Shown here one piece after another: positions 1 through 9,745 of a DNA stretch of 64,000 bases (position 1 is the stretch's first letter; every line of letters starts with the position of its first letter). The DNA comes from Diaphorobacter caeni (GTDB lineage Bacteria; Pseudomonadota; Gammaproteobacteria; Burkholderiales; Burkholderiaceae_C). The notes beneath the pieces are model-generated. The model had not been told where the DNA came from and searched no databases. It was given only the letters and a program-made list of their open reading frames with translations. The translations under genes were made by a program, and so were the position numbers. The stretch is taken from the NCBI RefSeq assembly GCF_015354245.1, contig NZ_JADKYZ010000010.1:170989-234988 (forward strand), written 5' to 3'.

Positions 1-2799
1 CGCGCAGCCGTCGAGGCCGGCATCAATGTGCCCAAGCTTTGCGCCACCGACAGCCTGGACGCATTCGGTTCTTGCCGGCTGTGTCTGGTCGAAATCGAGG
101 GCCGGCGAGGCTACCCGGCCTCCTGCACAACACCTGCCGAAGCCGGTATGAAAGTGCGCACGCAAAGCCCCAAGCTGCAGGATCTGCGAAAGGGGGTGAT
201 GGAACTGTATATTTCCGACCATCCGCTGGACTGCCTGACCTGCGCCGCCAACGGTGACTGCGAGCTCCAGGACATGGCGGGCGTGACTGGCCTGCGCAAC
301 GTGCGCTACGGCGTGGGCGCCCAGTATGGCGGGGCTCATCATCTCGATTCGATCAAGGATGAATCGAATCCTTACTTCACCTACGATCCGAGCAAATGCA
401 TCGTCTGCAACCGCTGCGTGAGGGCCTGCGAAGAAACCCAAGGGACGTTTGCACTCACCATCAGCGGCAGGGGCTTTGACTCGCGTGTTTCCCCAGGGCA
501 GGATCAAGCCTTCATGGACAGCGAGTGCGTGAGCTGTGGCGCCTGCGTACAAGCCTGCCCGACGGCAACTCTGCAGGAAAAAAGCGTCATCTGGCTGGGC
601 CAGCCGGAGCACAGCGCCATCACGACCTGCGCTTACTGCGGCGTGGGCTGCGGCTTCAAAGCGGAGATGAAGGGCAATGAAGTGGTGCGGATGGTGCCCT
701 GGAAGGATGGCAAGGCCAACGAGGGACACTCTTGCGTCAAAGGGCGTTTCGCCTGGGGTTATGCCACGCACAAGGACCGGATTACCCGTCCGATGATTCG
801 CAAGAAGATCACCGACCCGTGGCAGGAGGTGAGCTGGGACGAAGCCATCCAATACGCTGCCACTGAGTTCAAACGCCTGCAAGCCGAACATGGGCGTGAT
901 GCGATTGGAGGAATCACGTCCTCGTGCTGCACCAATGAGGAAACCTATCTGGTGCAAAAACTGGTACGCGCAGCCTTCGGCAACAACAACGTAGACACCT
1001 GCGCACGTGTCTGCCACTCGCCGACGGGTTATGGCCTGGGCCAGACCTTTGGGACCTCGGCGGGGACCCAGACCTTCAAGTCGGTGGAGCATTCCGACGT
1101 CATCATGGTGATCGGCGCCAACCCGAGCGATGCCCATCCGGTGTTTGCCTCGCGCATGAAGCGCAGACTGCGCAAAGGTGCCAAGCTGATCGTGGTAGAT
1201 CCGCGCCGCATCGATCTGGTGGATTCCCCGCATGTCAAGGCTGATTTCCATCTGGCGCTGCGGCCTGGCACCAATGTGGCAATGATCACCGCGATGGCTC
1301 ACGTAATCGTCACTGAAGGCCTGCTGGCGGAAGGCTATGTCTCAGAGCGCTGCGAGGAAAAGAGCTTTCTCGACTGGAAGGAGTTCGTCGCGCGGCCGGA
1401 GAACTCGCCTGAAGCGTTTGAGGCCGTCACAGGCGTTGCGGCGGAGTTGGTTCGAGGCGCTGCGCGGTTGTATGCAACGGGCAATCCGGAAGGTCGATTG
1501 CTGGAGGGCGAGCGAGCGAATGCGGCTATCTACTATGGCTTGGGCGTGACCGAGCATGCCCAGGGTTCAACCATGGTGATGGGCATTGCCAACCTGGCCA
1601 TGGCCACGGGCAACGTGGGGCGCGAGGGCGTGGGTGTGAACCCGCTGCGTGGCCAGAACAATGTGCAAGGCTCGTGCGACATGGGGTCGTTCCCGCATGA
1701 GCTGCCGGGATACCGGCATATCTCTGACAGTACTGTGCGTTCTCAGTTCGATGCCGCTTGGGGTGTCACGCTCAATCCAGAACCGGGCCTGCGCATTCCG
1801 AACATGTTCGATGCCGCACACGACGGCACTTTCATGGGGCTGTACGTGCAGGGCGAAGATATCGTGCAGTCCGATCCGAACACGCAGCATGTGGCATCGG
1901 CCTTGATGGCGATGGAGTGCATCGTGGTGCAGGACATTTTCTTGAACGAAACCGCCAAATACGCGCACGTCTTCCTGCCTGGCTCCTCGTTCCTGGAGAA
2001 AGATGGCACTTTTACCAATGCCGAGCGGCGCATCAGCCGCGTGCGCAAGGTAATGCCGCCCCTGTCGGGGGTGGGTGACTGGGAGGCAACGATGATGCTG
2101 TCCAACGCGCTTGGCTACCCGATGCGCTACCAGCATCCCGAAGAGATCATGGCGGAAATCGCGGCGCTGACGCCAAGCTTCGCAGGGGTGAACTACGAGA
2201 AAATCGATCGCCTTGGCAGCGTGCAGTGGCCTTGTAACGATGACACCGATGAGGCGGGTATCTCAACCATGCACGTCGGCAAGTTCGTGCGCGGCAAGGG
2301 CCGCTTTGTGGTCACGCAGTACGTGCCGAGCGACGAAAAGGTAACGCGCAAGTACCCGTTGCTCTTCACCACAGGCCGGATTCTGTCCCAGTACAACGTG
2401 GGGGCTCAGACGCGCCGCACGGACAACAACCAATGGCATGCCGAGGATCGCCTCGAGATTCATCCGCACGATGCACAGGAGCGCGGCATCAAGGACGGAG
2501 ACTGGGTCGGTATCACCAGCCGCGCAGGCGAGACGGTGCTGCGCGCGCTGGTGAGCGAGCGCATGCAGCCAGGCGTGGTCTACACCACCTTCCACTTCCC
2601 CGAATCCGGTGCCAACGTGATCACCACCGACAGTTCCGACTGGGCCACCAACTGCCCTGAGTACAAGGTGACTGCGGTTCAAGTCTTGCCCGTGGCCCAG
2701 CCGTCAGCCTGGCAGAAAAAGTATTCGGCATTCCGGGCCACCCAGCATGAACTGCTGGCTCGCGCCAAGGAACTGACACAGGAGGTGGCTGGAAAATGA
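1..2799 (+). CDS. fdsA: NAD-dependent formate dehydrogenase alpha subunit, 5' end cut off
   Basis: Catalytic molybdenum (bis-MGD) subunit that oxidises formate to CO2 and passes electrons through Fe-S clusters to the FdsB/FdsG NADH module in the cytoplasm. The frame is open from base 1, so the true start is upstream; 932 codons are visible. In order: a [2Fe-2S] domain (Cys at visible codons 14, 25, 28, 42), a His-Cys cluster around HPLDCLTCAANGDC, two 4Fe-4S motifs (CIVCNRC and CVSCGAC), the molybdopterin Fe-S motif CAYCGVGC, then the oxidoreductase core with VCHSPTGYG, which should hold the catalytic Cys-His pair, and a C-terminal dinucleotide-binding domain. Four-cluster architecture and length fit FdsA rather than the short membrane or FHL types. 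fdsG and fdsB are expected upstream, outside the window. Its stop overlaps the fdhD start. Confidence 0.95.
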   Translation, partial: RAAVEAGINVPKLCATDSLDAFGSCRLCLVEIEGRRGYPASCTTPAEAGMKVRTQSPKLQDLRKGVMELYISDHPLDCLTCAANGDCELQDMAGVTGLRNVRYGVGAQYGGAHHLDSIKDESNPYFTYDPSKCIVCNRCVRACEETQGTFALTISGRGFDSRVSPGQDQAFMDSECVSCGACVQACPTATLQEKSVIWLGQPEHSAITTCAYCGVGCGFKAEMKGNEVVRMVPWKDGKANEGHSCVKGRFAWGYATHKDRITRPMIRKKITDPWQEVSWDEAIQYAATEFKRLQAEHGRDAIGGITSSCCTNEETYLVQKLVRAAFGNNNVDTCARVCHSPTGYGLGQTFGTSAGTQTFKSVEHSDVIMVIGANPSDAHPVFASRMKRRLRKGAKLIVVDPRRIDLVDSPHVKADFHLALRPGTNVAMITAMAHVIVTEGLLAEGYVSERCEEKSFLDWKEFVARPENSPEAFEAVTGVAAELVRGAARLYATGNPEGRLLEGERANAAIYYGLGVTEHAQGSTMVMGIANLAMATGNVGREGVGVNPLRGQNNVQGSCDMGSFPHELPGYRHISDSTVRSQFDAAWGVTLNPEPGLRIPNMFDAAHDGTFMGLYVQGEDIVQSDPNTQHVASALMAMECIVVQDIFLNETAKYAHVFLPGSSFLEKDGTFTNAERRISRVRKVMPPLSGVGDWEATMMLSNALGYPMRYQHPEEIMAEIAALTPSFAGVNYEKIDRLGSVQWPCNDDTDEAGISTMHVGKFVRGKGRFVVTQYVPSDEKVTRKYPLLFTTGRILSQYNVGAQTRRTDNNQWHAEDRLEIHPHDAQERGIKDGDWVGITSRAGETVLRALVSERMQPGVVYTTFHFPESGANVITTDSSDWATNCPEYKVTAVQVLPVAQPSAWQKKYSAFRATQHELLARAKELTQEVAGK

Positions 2800-3656
2800 C
2801 GCAACCTGTTGTTCATGGCGTTTCCAGCGGTGCGCAGTCCGTTGCGGTCAGTGCGTACCGTGGCGGCGTATTGCGCCGCGTGGCCGACTGGCTGGCCGAT
2901 GAGGTGCCGGTGGCGCTGGTTTTCAACGGCATCTCCCACGCGGTGATGCTGGTCACCCCAAACGATCTGGAAGAGTTTGCGCTCGGCTTTGGGCTCACTG
3001 AAGGGCTGTTGGTCGATGCCGCGGAACTCTACGGTGTCGAAGTGCTGCCGACATGCGACGGACTAGAGATCCAGATGGAAGTGAGCGCGGCCTGCGCCTT
3101 TCGCCTCAAAGAACGCCGCCGCAACTTGGCTGGCCGCACGGGCTGCGGCTTGTGCGGCACCGAAAGCCTGGAGCATGTGCGGCGACCGTTGCCAGTGTTC
3201 AAGGAGAATGAGTGCGTCTGGGTAAGCCCTGGGGCGCTGGCGCGTGCACTGCAGTCGATGCGTGAAGCCCAGGTGCTCCAGCAGGCCACAGGAGCCATGC
3301 ACGCGGCCGCATGGTGTGATCCTCAAGGCAAAGCCCAGATCGTGCGCGAGGATGTCGGCAGACACAACGCACTCGACAAGCTGGCTGGCGCCATGGTGCG
3401 TGCGAGCGTTGACCCTGTACTTGGATTTGTCTGCGTGACCAGCCGAGCCAGCTTCGAAATGGTGCAGAAAACCGCAATGATCGGGGCCTCGATGCTGGTT
3501 GCTGTATCGGCGCCAACCGCGCACGCAGTGCGTGTTGCTTCCGATTGTGGCCTTGCGTTGGCGGGTTTTGCTCGCCAGGAGGACTTTGTGGCCTACACCG
3601 ATGCGCAGCGATTTGGCTTCCCCGAGGACGCAGCTGGCCTCTCTTGTTTGCATTGA
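2796..3656 (+). CDS. fdhD: Formate dehydrogenase accessory sulfurtransferase FdhD
   Basis: Transfers sulfur from the cysteine desulfurase IscS to the molybdenum cofactor of formate dehydrogenase, which is needed for FdsA activity. The 286-residue protein has the conserved CxxC of the family (Cys117 and Cys120 in TGCGLCG) and the downstream VGRHNALDK segment. The ATG overlaps the fdsA TGA (ATGA), which implies translational coupling and one operon. Length is normal for FdhD. Confidence 0.95.
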   Translation: MTQPVVHGVSSGAQSVAVSAYRGGVLRRVADWLADEVPVALVFNGISHAVMLVTPNDLEEFALGFGLTEGLLVDAAELYGVEVLPTCDGLEIQMEVSAACAFRLKERRRNLAGRTGCGLCGTESLEHVRRPLPVFKENECVWVSPGALARALQSMREAQVLQQATGAMHAAAWCDPQGKAQIVREDVGRHNALDKLAGAMVRASVDPVLGFVCVTSRASFEMVQKTAMIGASMLVAVSAPTAHAVRVASDCGLALAGFARQEDFVAYTDAQRFGFPEDAAGLSCLH

Positions 3657-3690
3657 CCGGACAGATTGTCCTCCACTGATCAGGAATTCC

Positions 3691-3972
3691 ATGGATCCGA
3701 AGACACTCGTACAACTGGCCAACCGCATCGGCGAATTCTTTCAGGCCCAGCCCGACCGGGAGGAGGCGCTGCTTGGCGTGGCAACCCATATACGCCAGTT
3801 CTGGGACCCACGGATGCGCCGACAGTTACTCGGAGTCTTTGATGCGCTCCAGACCGAGGGTTTGTCCACGATCGTGGCTGATGCACTTCATGCCCATCGG
3901 GCGTTGCTGCAGCCTGCAGATGATTCGCAGGCCTCTGCGAGCAGTACCAAGGTGACTGAAGTCCCCGGCTGA
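3691..3972 (+). CDS. fdsD: Formate dehydrogenase delta subunit FdsD
   Basis: Small cytoplasmic protein (93 aa) encoded last in fds operons. In the Rhodobacter/Cupriavidus systems it is needed for an active enzyme and is thought to help with cofactor insertion. The sequence carries the family signature: an N-terminal LVQLANRIGEFF helix, a PDREEALLGVATHIRQFWD block and a WDPRMRR segment. The ATG at 3691 is chosen because it is preceded by AGGA at a suitable distance and begins the conserved domain; the same frame is open upstream but without similarity. It lies 34 bp after fdhD in the same operon. Confidence 0.88.
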   Translation: MDPKTLVQLANRIGEFFQAQPDREEALLGVATHIRQFWDPRMRRQLLGVFDALQTEGLSTIVADALHAHRALLQPADDSQASASSTKVTEVPG

Positions 3973-4135
3973 ATCCGAATTTCGAAAAGGTCAACCATCA
4001 GTATTGTGCGATGACGATCGTCTTGGATAATTGACATGGTACGGATTTTGCTTTGGTTCATTCAGTTGATGTCTGCTTCAGGCTAGTGCCAGGCCTGGGG
4101 AGACCGAGCAATCCTAGGCACGTCGTGGAGATGCA

Positions 4136-5086
4136 ATGACTTTCAACTACTCGACGATTGACGTAGAGGCAGGCCGACGTCAGGACTACTGGGCGGAACT
4201 GGTGTGCAAGCGCCTGATTCCCGCAGTTGCGGATTTCGATGATTGTGGAAACTTCGAGGGGATGCTCTCAGGGCATTCGTTTGGGGGCTTGACGGTTTGC
4301 CGCATGGAGTCTGTGGCGCATACCTTCCATCGCACCGAACGCATGGTGCGAGCCCAGCCGAATGAGGATTTCGTAGCTCTATTGGTCCAAGCTGGTGTTG
4401 CAACCATGGTGCAAGGTGGCCGGGAGATTTCTGCGGCGCCTGGCGACGTCATCCTTTGCGATGCCGCCAAGCCGTTCTTGAATGGGCTCAAGCCAGAGGC
4501 AGTGCTGCTCGTAAGAATTCCGCGACAGCAGTTGCTATCGCGCTTTCGCGGTGCGGAGAACATGATGGCGGTCCGCATAGGGCAAGGTGGTGCGATGGCG
4601 CATAGGCTGCACGAAATGGCAGAAGAGGCCTACCAGTGGCCCGGCATCCATGGCCCCTGTGGCACAGCGGAAGCTCGGCTGGCATCGGCATTCGTTGATA
4701 CCCTGACCGCCGCGATGGAGATCCAGGCCGCGGCTATCGAGGGCACGCTCGCCTCTCGCTACGAGGTTCTCTTCGACAAGGCCGACCGCTACATCAGCAC
4801 GCATCTTGACGATGGAGACCTGAGTAGCGCCGACGTGGCAGCGGCGCTGCATGTCTCGGGCCGTACGCTGACGCGTGCCTTTGCGCAACGCGGCACCACG
4901 GTGATGCACCACTTGTCGCAGCGGCGCCTGGAAGCCAGCTATGCAGTTCTCTCGGAGCGCCGCGTCTCGCAGGTATCGCAGGCTGCCTACCAGTGTGGTT
5001 TCAACAATCTTGCTCATTTTTCCCGTGCTTTCAAACGAGCCTTTGGAATGACTCCGGGAAGCCTGCTGCAAAACATCTTGCATTAA
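4136..5086 (+). CDS. AraC-family transcriptional regulator
   Basis: A 316-residue regulator with an N-terminal AraC-binding-like sensor region (about residues 20-190, PF14525 type) and a C-terminal double helix-turn-helix (about 215-312). The HTH contains the typical DLSSADVAAALHVSGRTLTR helix and the closing GFNNLAHFSRAFKRAFG motif. It sits between the formate dehydrogenase operon and the converging ABC-transporter operon. Its likely targets are the transporter and amidase genes, but this is inference from position only. The stop codon overlaps the terminator of the opposing operon. Confidence 0.85.
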   Translation: MTFNYSTIDVEAGRRQDYWAELVCKRLIPAVADFDDCGNFEGMLSGHSFGGLTVCRMESVAHTFHRTERMVRAQPNEDFVALLVQAGVATMVQGGREISAAPGDVILCDAAKPFLNGLKPEAVLLVRIPRQQLLSRFRGAENMMAVRIGQGGAMAHRLHEMAEEAYQWPGIHGPCGTAEARLASAFVDTLTAAMEIQAAAIEGTLASRYEVLFDKADRYISTHLDDGDLSSADVAAALHVSGRTLTRAFAQRGTTVMHHLSQRRLEASYAVLSERRVSQVSQAAYQCGFNNLAHFSRAFKRAFGMTPGSLLQNILH

Positions 5087-5106
5087 AAAAGGCGCCTTAC
5101 GGCGCC
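5085..5106 (-). terminator. Rho-independent terminator of the ABC-transporter operon
   Basis: GGCGCC at 5091-5096 and GGCGCC at 5101-5106 form a self-complementary stem with a four-base loop. On the minus strand the stem is followed by six T residues (5090-5085), the arrangement of an intrinsic terminator eight bases after the last transporter gene. There is no T-tract on the plus side, so it should act only on minus-strand transcripts. Confidence 0.85.
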
Positions 5107-5113
5107 TGCTACC

Positions 5114-5824
5114 TCACAGCATGAGGTGATGCCGCACGTTGTCGGCATCCACAGAGCCCGGATCGATGTGGCCTACGACGCGGCCCTTTTCCATCACGAT
5201 GGCCCTCTCGGCCAGGTCGAGAATAGTGTCGAGGTTTTGTTCCACGAAAAGAATGGTCATGCCAAGATCGCGGCGTATGGAACGCAGGACATCGCAGATG
5301 AGCTGCACGATCGACGGTTGAATCCCCTCGGACGGTTCGTCCAGGAGCATCAGTACCGGATTGCCTATCAAGGCGCGGCCGATGGCGAGTTGCTGCTGTT
5401 CTCCGCCTGACATGGTGCCGGCCATCTGGTTGCGGCGCTCAGCCAGGCGAGGGAAATATTGGTAGACGAGCTCGGGACTTTTCTTGCCCTTGGGGCCGCC
5501 TACAAGCTCGCCAACCATCAGGTTTTCCGCCACAGTCATCTGTGGGAATACGTCCCGTCCTTGCGGCACATAGCCAATGCCGCAGCGCGCGCGCGCATCG
5601 CTGCTCAGACCTGCAATATCACGCCCCAGCAGGCGCACGGCACCTGAGCTGGAGCGTAGCTGACCGATCAGGCATCGCATGGTGGTGGTCTTTCCAACCC
5701 CGTTGCGGCCGATCAGCCCGACGATCTCTCCGCGCGCTATGTCGAAGTCCACCCCTTGCAGGATAGGCGTGGCGCCATAGCTCGCACGCACTCCTTGAAC
5801 GTCCAGCAGTGTTTCAGTGTTCAT
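5114..5824 (-). CDS. ABC transporter ATP-binding protein, LivF/UrtE type
   Basis: Second ATPase of a branched-chain amino acid/urea/amide-type importer, energising uptake at the inner membrane. Visible motifs are Walker A GRNGVGKTT, the Q-loop segment YVPQGRDVFP, the signature MSGGEQQQLAIGRAL and Walker B LMLLDEPSEGI. The GRNGVGKT and YVPQGRDVFP wording is closer to urea-type UrtE than to classic LivF. The start at 5824 gives 236 aa, the usual length; its first bases overlap the end of the upstream ATPase gene by 11 bp. It is the last gene of the operon, followed directly by a terminator. Confidence 0.9.
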   Translation of the reverse strand: MNTETLLDVQGVRASYGATPILQGVDFDIARGEIVGLIGRNGVGKTTTMRCLIGQLRSSSGAVRLLGRDIAGLSSDARARCGIGYVPQGRDVFPQMTVAENLMVGELVGGPKGKKSPELVYQYFPRLAERRNQMAGTMSGGEQQQLAIGRALIGNPVLMLLDEPSEGIQPSIVQLICDVLRSIRRDLGMTILFVEQNLDTILDLAERAIVMEKGRVVGHIDPGSVDADNVRHHLML

Positions 5825-6539
5825 GTTTCTTGCCCAGATAGATTTCCGCCACACGCGGATCTGCGATGACCTCGTCGATGCTGCCTCCGCTGAATACCTT
5901 GCCGAAGTGCAATACCGTCACTTGCTGCGCGATCTGCCTGATGAAGGCCATGTCATGCTCTACCACCAAGACAGTCATGCCTTCGCGATTGAGGCGCTTG
6001 ATCAGCTCACCGGTCTTGTGCGTTTCCTCGGGAGACAAGCCTGCCGTCGGCTCGTCCATAAGCAGAAGTTTGGGATTGGAGGCGAGCGCCATACCGATCT
6101 CCAGCCATTGCTGTTGCCCATGTGCCAAGGCACCAGCTGGCTTGGATGCATCTTGTGCAAGATCGAGTAGTGCCAGCAGACGCTCCTCTTCGCGCGCAAG
6201 CTCCGATTTGCGAACGTGGTGCTGCAAGGCGATGTGCAGGTTCTGCGCTACCGGCAGTTCCTTGAACACGCTAGGGGCTTGCATCTTGATGCTCATGCCG
6301 CGTTGCACTCGCTCATAAGGCCTGCGACTGGTAACGTCCTGCCCCGCGAACTCGATGCGACCGTCGCTGGCCTCATGGGTGCCAACGATCAACTTGAACA
6401 ACGTGCTCTTGCCAGCTCCATTCGGGCCGATCAGGCAGTGAATCTCTCCCTGCTTTACCGTCAGATTGACATCGGAGACTGCCGTGTGGCCACCAAATCT
6501 CTTGGTCAGCTGTGAGGTTTGTAGAAGTGCAGATTTCAC
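5814..6539 (-). CDS. ABC transporter ATP-binding protein, LivG/UrtD type
   Basis: First ATPase of the importer (241 aa from a GTG at 6539). It has Walker A GPNGAGKST, the signature ALAHGQQQWLEIGMAL and Walker B LLLMDEPTAGL. The HGQQQWLEIGM signature is characteristic of UrtD-like proteins, supporting urea- or amide-type specificity. The GTG is preferred because AGGAGG lies just upstream and the GTG overlaps the permease stop as GTGA. The frame is open further upstream but reads through the permease gene with no similarity. Confidence 0.9.
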   Translation of the reverse strand: MKSALLQTSQLTKRFGGHTAVSDVNLTVKQGEIHCLIGPNGAGKSTLFKLIVGTHEASDGRIEFAGQDVTSRRPYERVQRGMSIKMQAPSVFKELPVAQNLHIALQHHVRKSELAREEERLLALLDLAQDASKPAGALAHGQQQWLEIGMALASNPKLLLMDEPTAGLSPEETHKTGELIKRLNREGMTVLVVEHDMAFIRQIAQQVTVLHFGKVFSGGSIDEVIADPRVAEIYLGKKHEH

Positions 6540-7603
6540 AGGGCCTCCTGCTTGAGATCTGATGGTGTGCTCGAAGCGCGCTTCATCCTTCCGATGAGCT
6601 TTGTGACGCCAAGAACAAAGCCCTGGGGTGCCACCATGACCGTACCGAGCAGCAGAACGCCCATGATCAGGAGCGCTGCCTGCTGGCTGTAGACCGTGAG
6701 TGTCTGGAAGCCCCACAGCAGCAGAAAGGAGCCGACCGCTGCCGCAGTAATATCACCACGCCCTGAGAACGCGACCCATACGATGGGCATCGCAGCTGCC
6801 GGCAAGCCGATACTGGCTGGCGTAATGAACTGCCCCCAGGACGTATAGAGAACGCCGCTCAGACCTGCGAGCATGGATCCGATGACGAATGTCGCCAGTT
6901 GGTATTTGCGCACGTCGTAGCCCAGCAGCTCCGCCCGCTGCGGATCTTCCCGGACGGCGACGACCACATTGCCGAAGCGCGAGTTCAACAGGATGCGCAG
7001 GCCCAGGTAGACAATCGCCAGCAGCAACACCACGGCGTAGTACAGCGCTGTTTCTTCCAGGTAAAGTGCTTCGCCGCCCAGCCACGGAATGTTCAGCGAC
7101 GCCATACCCTTCATGCCGTTGAAGCCATTCAGCCTCGCCCCGCCGATCCGCCACTCGGGGCCGGCCGTCTGACCGAGGAAGAACGCCAGTACAAGTGCTG
7201 CCGACAAGGTGACGATGCCGAAGAACACTCCGTTGACCCGTCCCCAGATCATGAAGTAGCCGAGCACTGCGGCAGCTAGCGCGGCCAGCGCGAGTGCCAG
7301 CACAGTCGCATAGATGGTGGTGAATCCCTCGCCGCCGAAGTTGATCGCCAGCACGCCATAGGCATAGCCGGCTAAGCCGAAGAAAAGCGTTTGTCCGAAG
7401 GACATCATGCCGCCGTAACCCCAGATCAGGCAGAGGCCCATTGCCATGAAAACCCATAGCAGCAGGTAGGCGGTATTCCCTACGTCGTAGGAGTCAGCAA
7501 ACAGCGGATAGACCAGGGCAACAAGCAGCACCAGTGCTGCTGATATCCAGAACCGCTTGGTAGTGCCCGCCGTCTGCGGGCCATTGAGCAATTGGATGAA
7601 CAT
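6536..7603 (-). CDS. ABC transporter permease, LivM/UrtC type
   Basis: Integral membrane permease with about ten hydrophobic segments, from the first after FWISAALVLLVALVYPLF to the last before the basic tail IGRMKRASS. The family block RFGNVVVAVREDPQRAELLG is present and contacts the ATPases. The start is uncertain. ATG at 7603 (355 aa) has an AAAGG ribosome-binding site, while an in-frame ATG at 7621 overlaps the previous stop as ATGA but has no visible binding site. It forms the pore together with the LivH-type protein. Confidence 0.88.
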   Translation of the reverse strand: MFIQLLNGPQTAGTTKRFWISAALVLLVALVYPLFADSYDVGNTAYLLLWVFMAMGLCLIWGYGGMMSFGQTLFFGLAGYAYGVLAINFGGEGFTTIYATVLALALAALAAAVLGYFMIWGRVNGVFFGIVTLSAALVLAFFLGQTAGPEWRIGGARLNGFNGMKGMASLNIPWLGGEALYLEETALYYAVVLLLAIVYLGLRILLNSRFGNVVVAVREDPQRAELLGYDVRKYQLATFVIGSMLAGLSGVLYTSWGQFITPASIGLPAAAMPIVWVAFSGRGDITAAAVGSFLLLWGFQTLTVYSQQAALLIMGVLLLGTVMVAPQGFVLGVTKLIGRMKRASSTPSDLKQEAL

Positions 7604-7617
7604 GGCTGGACTGCCTT

Positions 7618-8484
7618 TCATTTGGTACGCCGACGGAACAGGCCGGAGATGCCTTCCGGCAGGATGCGGATGACGACGATGACGGCGAGCAGCATGCCAA
7701 TCTGACCAATGATCTGGCCGCCCCATGCGTTAAGGCCCGAGCGAATCGTTGCGAGCAGAATGCCTGCAGGCGCAGTCCCCAGCAGCACATTGGAGCCGCC
7801 TACCACCACGGTAACGAAGCTCTCGACGAGGAAGGTCGCACCCATGGTCGGAATGAGGGTCATCGTCGGCGCGTACATCGCGCCGCACAGACCTGCCAAT
7901 GCCGATCCGATGCCAAAACTCAACGCATAGACATTGCCGACCCGCACACCGGTGGCCTGGGCGATTGCGGCGTTCTGCATCGTGGCCCGTGCGTATACGC
8001 CGAAGCGGGTTCGCATGAAGATCACGTAAATGAAGCCCAGCACAGCCAGCGACACGCCGAAAAGCACTACGCGGTAGATGGAAAAGCTGTAGTCGCCGAC
8101 GGAAAAGCTGCCATCGGGTGTGCCGATACCACGCACGGATGAACCGAACAGCAACAGCATTCCCTGTGTAACGATGAGGCTCAATCCCCAGGTGGCGAGC
8201 AGCGAATCAACGGGCCGTTTGTAGAGCTTGCGAACCACGGTCCACTCGAGCACAACGCCAATCAGGCCGGCGACCAGTGCCGCGCAGATTTGCGCCAGCG
8301 GCAGAGGAAGACCGGCATGCACCAGCGCAACGGTGACATAGGCACCGCACATGATGAACTCACCATGTGCCATGTTGATCACGCCCATCATGCCGAACAC
8401 GATGGCGAGCCCCGCCGCCGACAGAATCAGGAAGGCGAATACATCCGCGACCTGATAGGCAATTGAAAAAATATCGGTGAGCAC
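7618..8484 (-). CDS. ABC transporter permease, LivH/UrtB type
   Basis: Membrane permease of 288 residues with about eight hydrophobic segments and the LivH hallmark MGVINMAHGEFIMCGAYV near residues 33-50. The cytoplasmic loop FGVYARATMQNAAIAQATGV is the expected ATPase-coupling region. It starts with GTG, with AGGAGA six bases upstream. It follows the substrate-binding protein gene by 22 bp in the same operon. Confidence 0.9.
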   Translation of the reverse strand: MLTDIFSIAYQVADVFAFLILSAAGLAIVFGMMGVINMAHGEFIMCGAYVTVALVHAGLPLPLAQICAALVAGLIGVVLEWTVVRKLYKRPVDSLLATWGLSLIVTQGMLLLFGSSVRGIGTPDGSFSVGDYSFSIYRVVLFGVSLAVLGFIYVIFMRTRFGVYARATMQNAAIAQATGVRVGNVYALSFGIGSALAGLCGAMYAPTMTLIPTMGATFLVESFVTVVVGGSNVLLGTAPAGILLATIRSGLNAWGGQIIGQIGMLLAVIVVIRILPEGISGLFRRRTK

Positions 8485-8506
8485 TGCTTGTCTCCTGGCG
8501 CGGAAC

Positions 8507-9745
8507 TCAGGACTTGCCTGGCAGTTCCGATGGCGTGTACTGCTTCTTGTCGTTTTTCTTGGTCAAGTCGCATCCGATCTTTCCGAGCCAGTACGGTTGT
8601 ATGGTCCCGAAATCTTTCATCACTTTCACGTTGTGCTTCTCGTCCACCGAAATCAGTCGCATGTGATGCGAGGTGTGCTGGCTCTTGGGATCGATGCAGA
8701 CCTTGCCTTCGGGTGCATCCACGCAGGCATCGCCGGTCGCGATCACTTTGCGAAGATCGTCCAGCTTGGTGGATTTGGCCGCTTCGACGAGGTTCTTGTA
8801 GAGATAGACCGTGACATAGGCGTTGTAGCCCATGTCGTTGATGTAGGCCTCATCGGGGTACTTCGCGCGCCAGCGCTGCTTGAAGGCGTTGGCCTGCGGC
8901 GTATCGATTTCTTCAAACCAGTTGGCTGAAGCATTCATCCGGTTGAGCGCCGGCGGGGCAAAACGCTTGTGCTCGAAACCCAGCATGATCTTGATCGACG
9001 AGGCCATCGGCAGGTTGAGCTTGGCGGCTTGCGCTTGTTCGAAGAACGAGTCCTGCGCAGCGCCAACGTTGATGGTGAGCAGCCAGTCAGGCTTGGCACG
9101 CTGGATGTTCTGGATGGTCTGTGCGAACTGGGAGACACCCAGCGGAATGAACTCCTCGCCAACTACTGTGCCCCCCAACTCCTTGAGAAGCATGCGGTTC
9201 CAGTCTGCGGATATCTGGCCGAAGTTGTAGTCGGCGGCAATCACGTAGACCTTCTTCCCGAACTTCTCGACCATGTAGGGAATCAGCGTCGAGAACTGCT
9301 GCTCGGGCACAGCACCGGTGCTGATCATGTTCGCATCGCAGACGCCGCCTTCGTACTGGTTGGTATAAAAGTAGGGCGTCTTCGTGCGATTCACGATGGG
9401 GCGTACGGCCTCGCGCGACGCGGAGGTGATGCCGCCGATCAGCACGTCCACCTTGTCGCGGCTCAGCAAGCGTCGCGTGAACTCCTGGTAGCGTGCATTG
9501 TCCCCTTGCGGATCCAAGTGCATGAGTTCGATCTTGCGGCCCATGATGCCGCCGGCCTTGTTGATTTCCTCTACCGCGAGTTCAGACCCATGGAGCTTGG
9601 GCATCCCGATCAACGCAAGATCACCCGAGACATCTTCCAGCAGGCCAATTTTGATGGGGTCTGCCGCCATGGCGGGGGAACATGCGGTAAGGGCGCATAG
9701 AGCCAGAGCGCAGGCAGTGGGGGAAAATTTGTCTTGCTGTTTCAC
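8507..9745 (-). CDS. Urea/short-chain amide-type ABC transporter substrate-binding protein
   Basis: Secreted binding protein of 412 residues and first gene of the transporter operon. It has an N-terminal signal sequence; cleavage could be after AMA at about residue 27, or LTAC at residues 19-22 could be a lipobox. The mature part has the periplasmic-binding type I fold (PIKIGLLEDVSGDLALIG, ADYNFGQISADWNRML, NDMGYNAYVTVYLY). These segments match the UrtA/FmdD/AmiC-like branch (Peripla_BP_5) better than LivK. Urea or short-chain amides are therefore the likely ligands, but the exact ligand cannot be read from sequence. An insertion sequence begins 140 bp upstream of its start. Confidence 0.87.
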   Translation of the reverse strand: MKQQDKFSPTACALALCALTACSPAMAADPIKIGLLEDVSGDLALIGMPKLHGSELAVEEINKAGGIMGRKIELMHLDPQGDNARYQEFTRRLLSRDKVDVLIGGITSASREAVRPIVNRTKTPYFYTNQYEGGVCDANMISTGAVPEQQFSTLIPYMVEKFGKKVYVIAADYNFGQISADWNRMLLKELGGTVVGEEFIPLGVSQFAQTIQNIQRAKPDWLLTINVGAAQDSFFEQAQAAKLNLPMASSIKIMLGFEHKRFAPPALNRMNASANWFEEIDTPQANAFKQRWRAKYPDEAYINDMGYNAYVTVYLYKNLVEAAKSTKLDDLRKVIATGDACVDAPEGKVCIDPKSQHTSHHMRLISVDEKHNVKVMKDFGTIQPYWLGKIGCDLTKKNDKKQYTPSELPGKS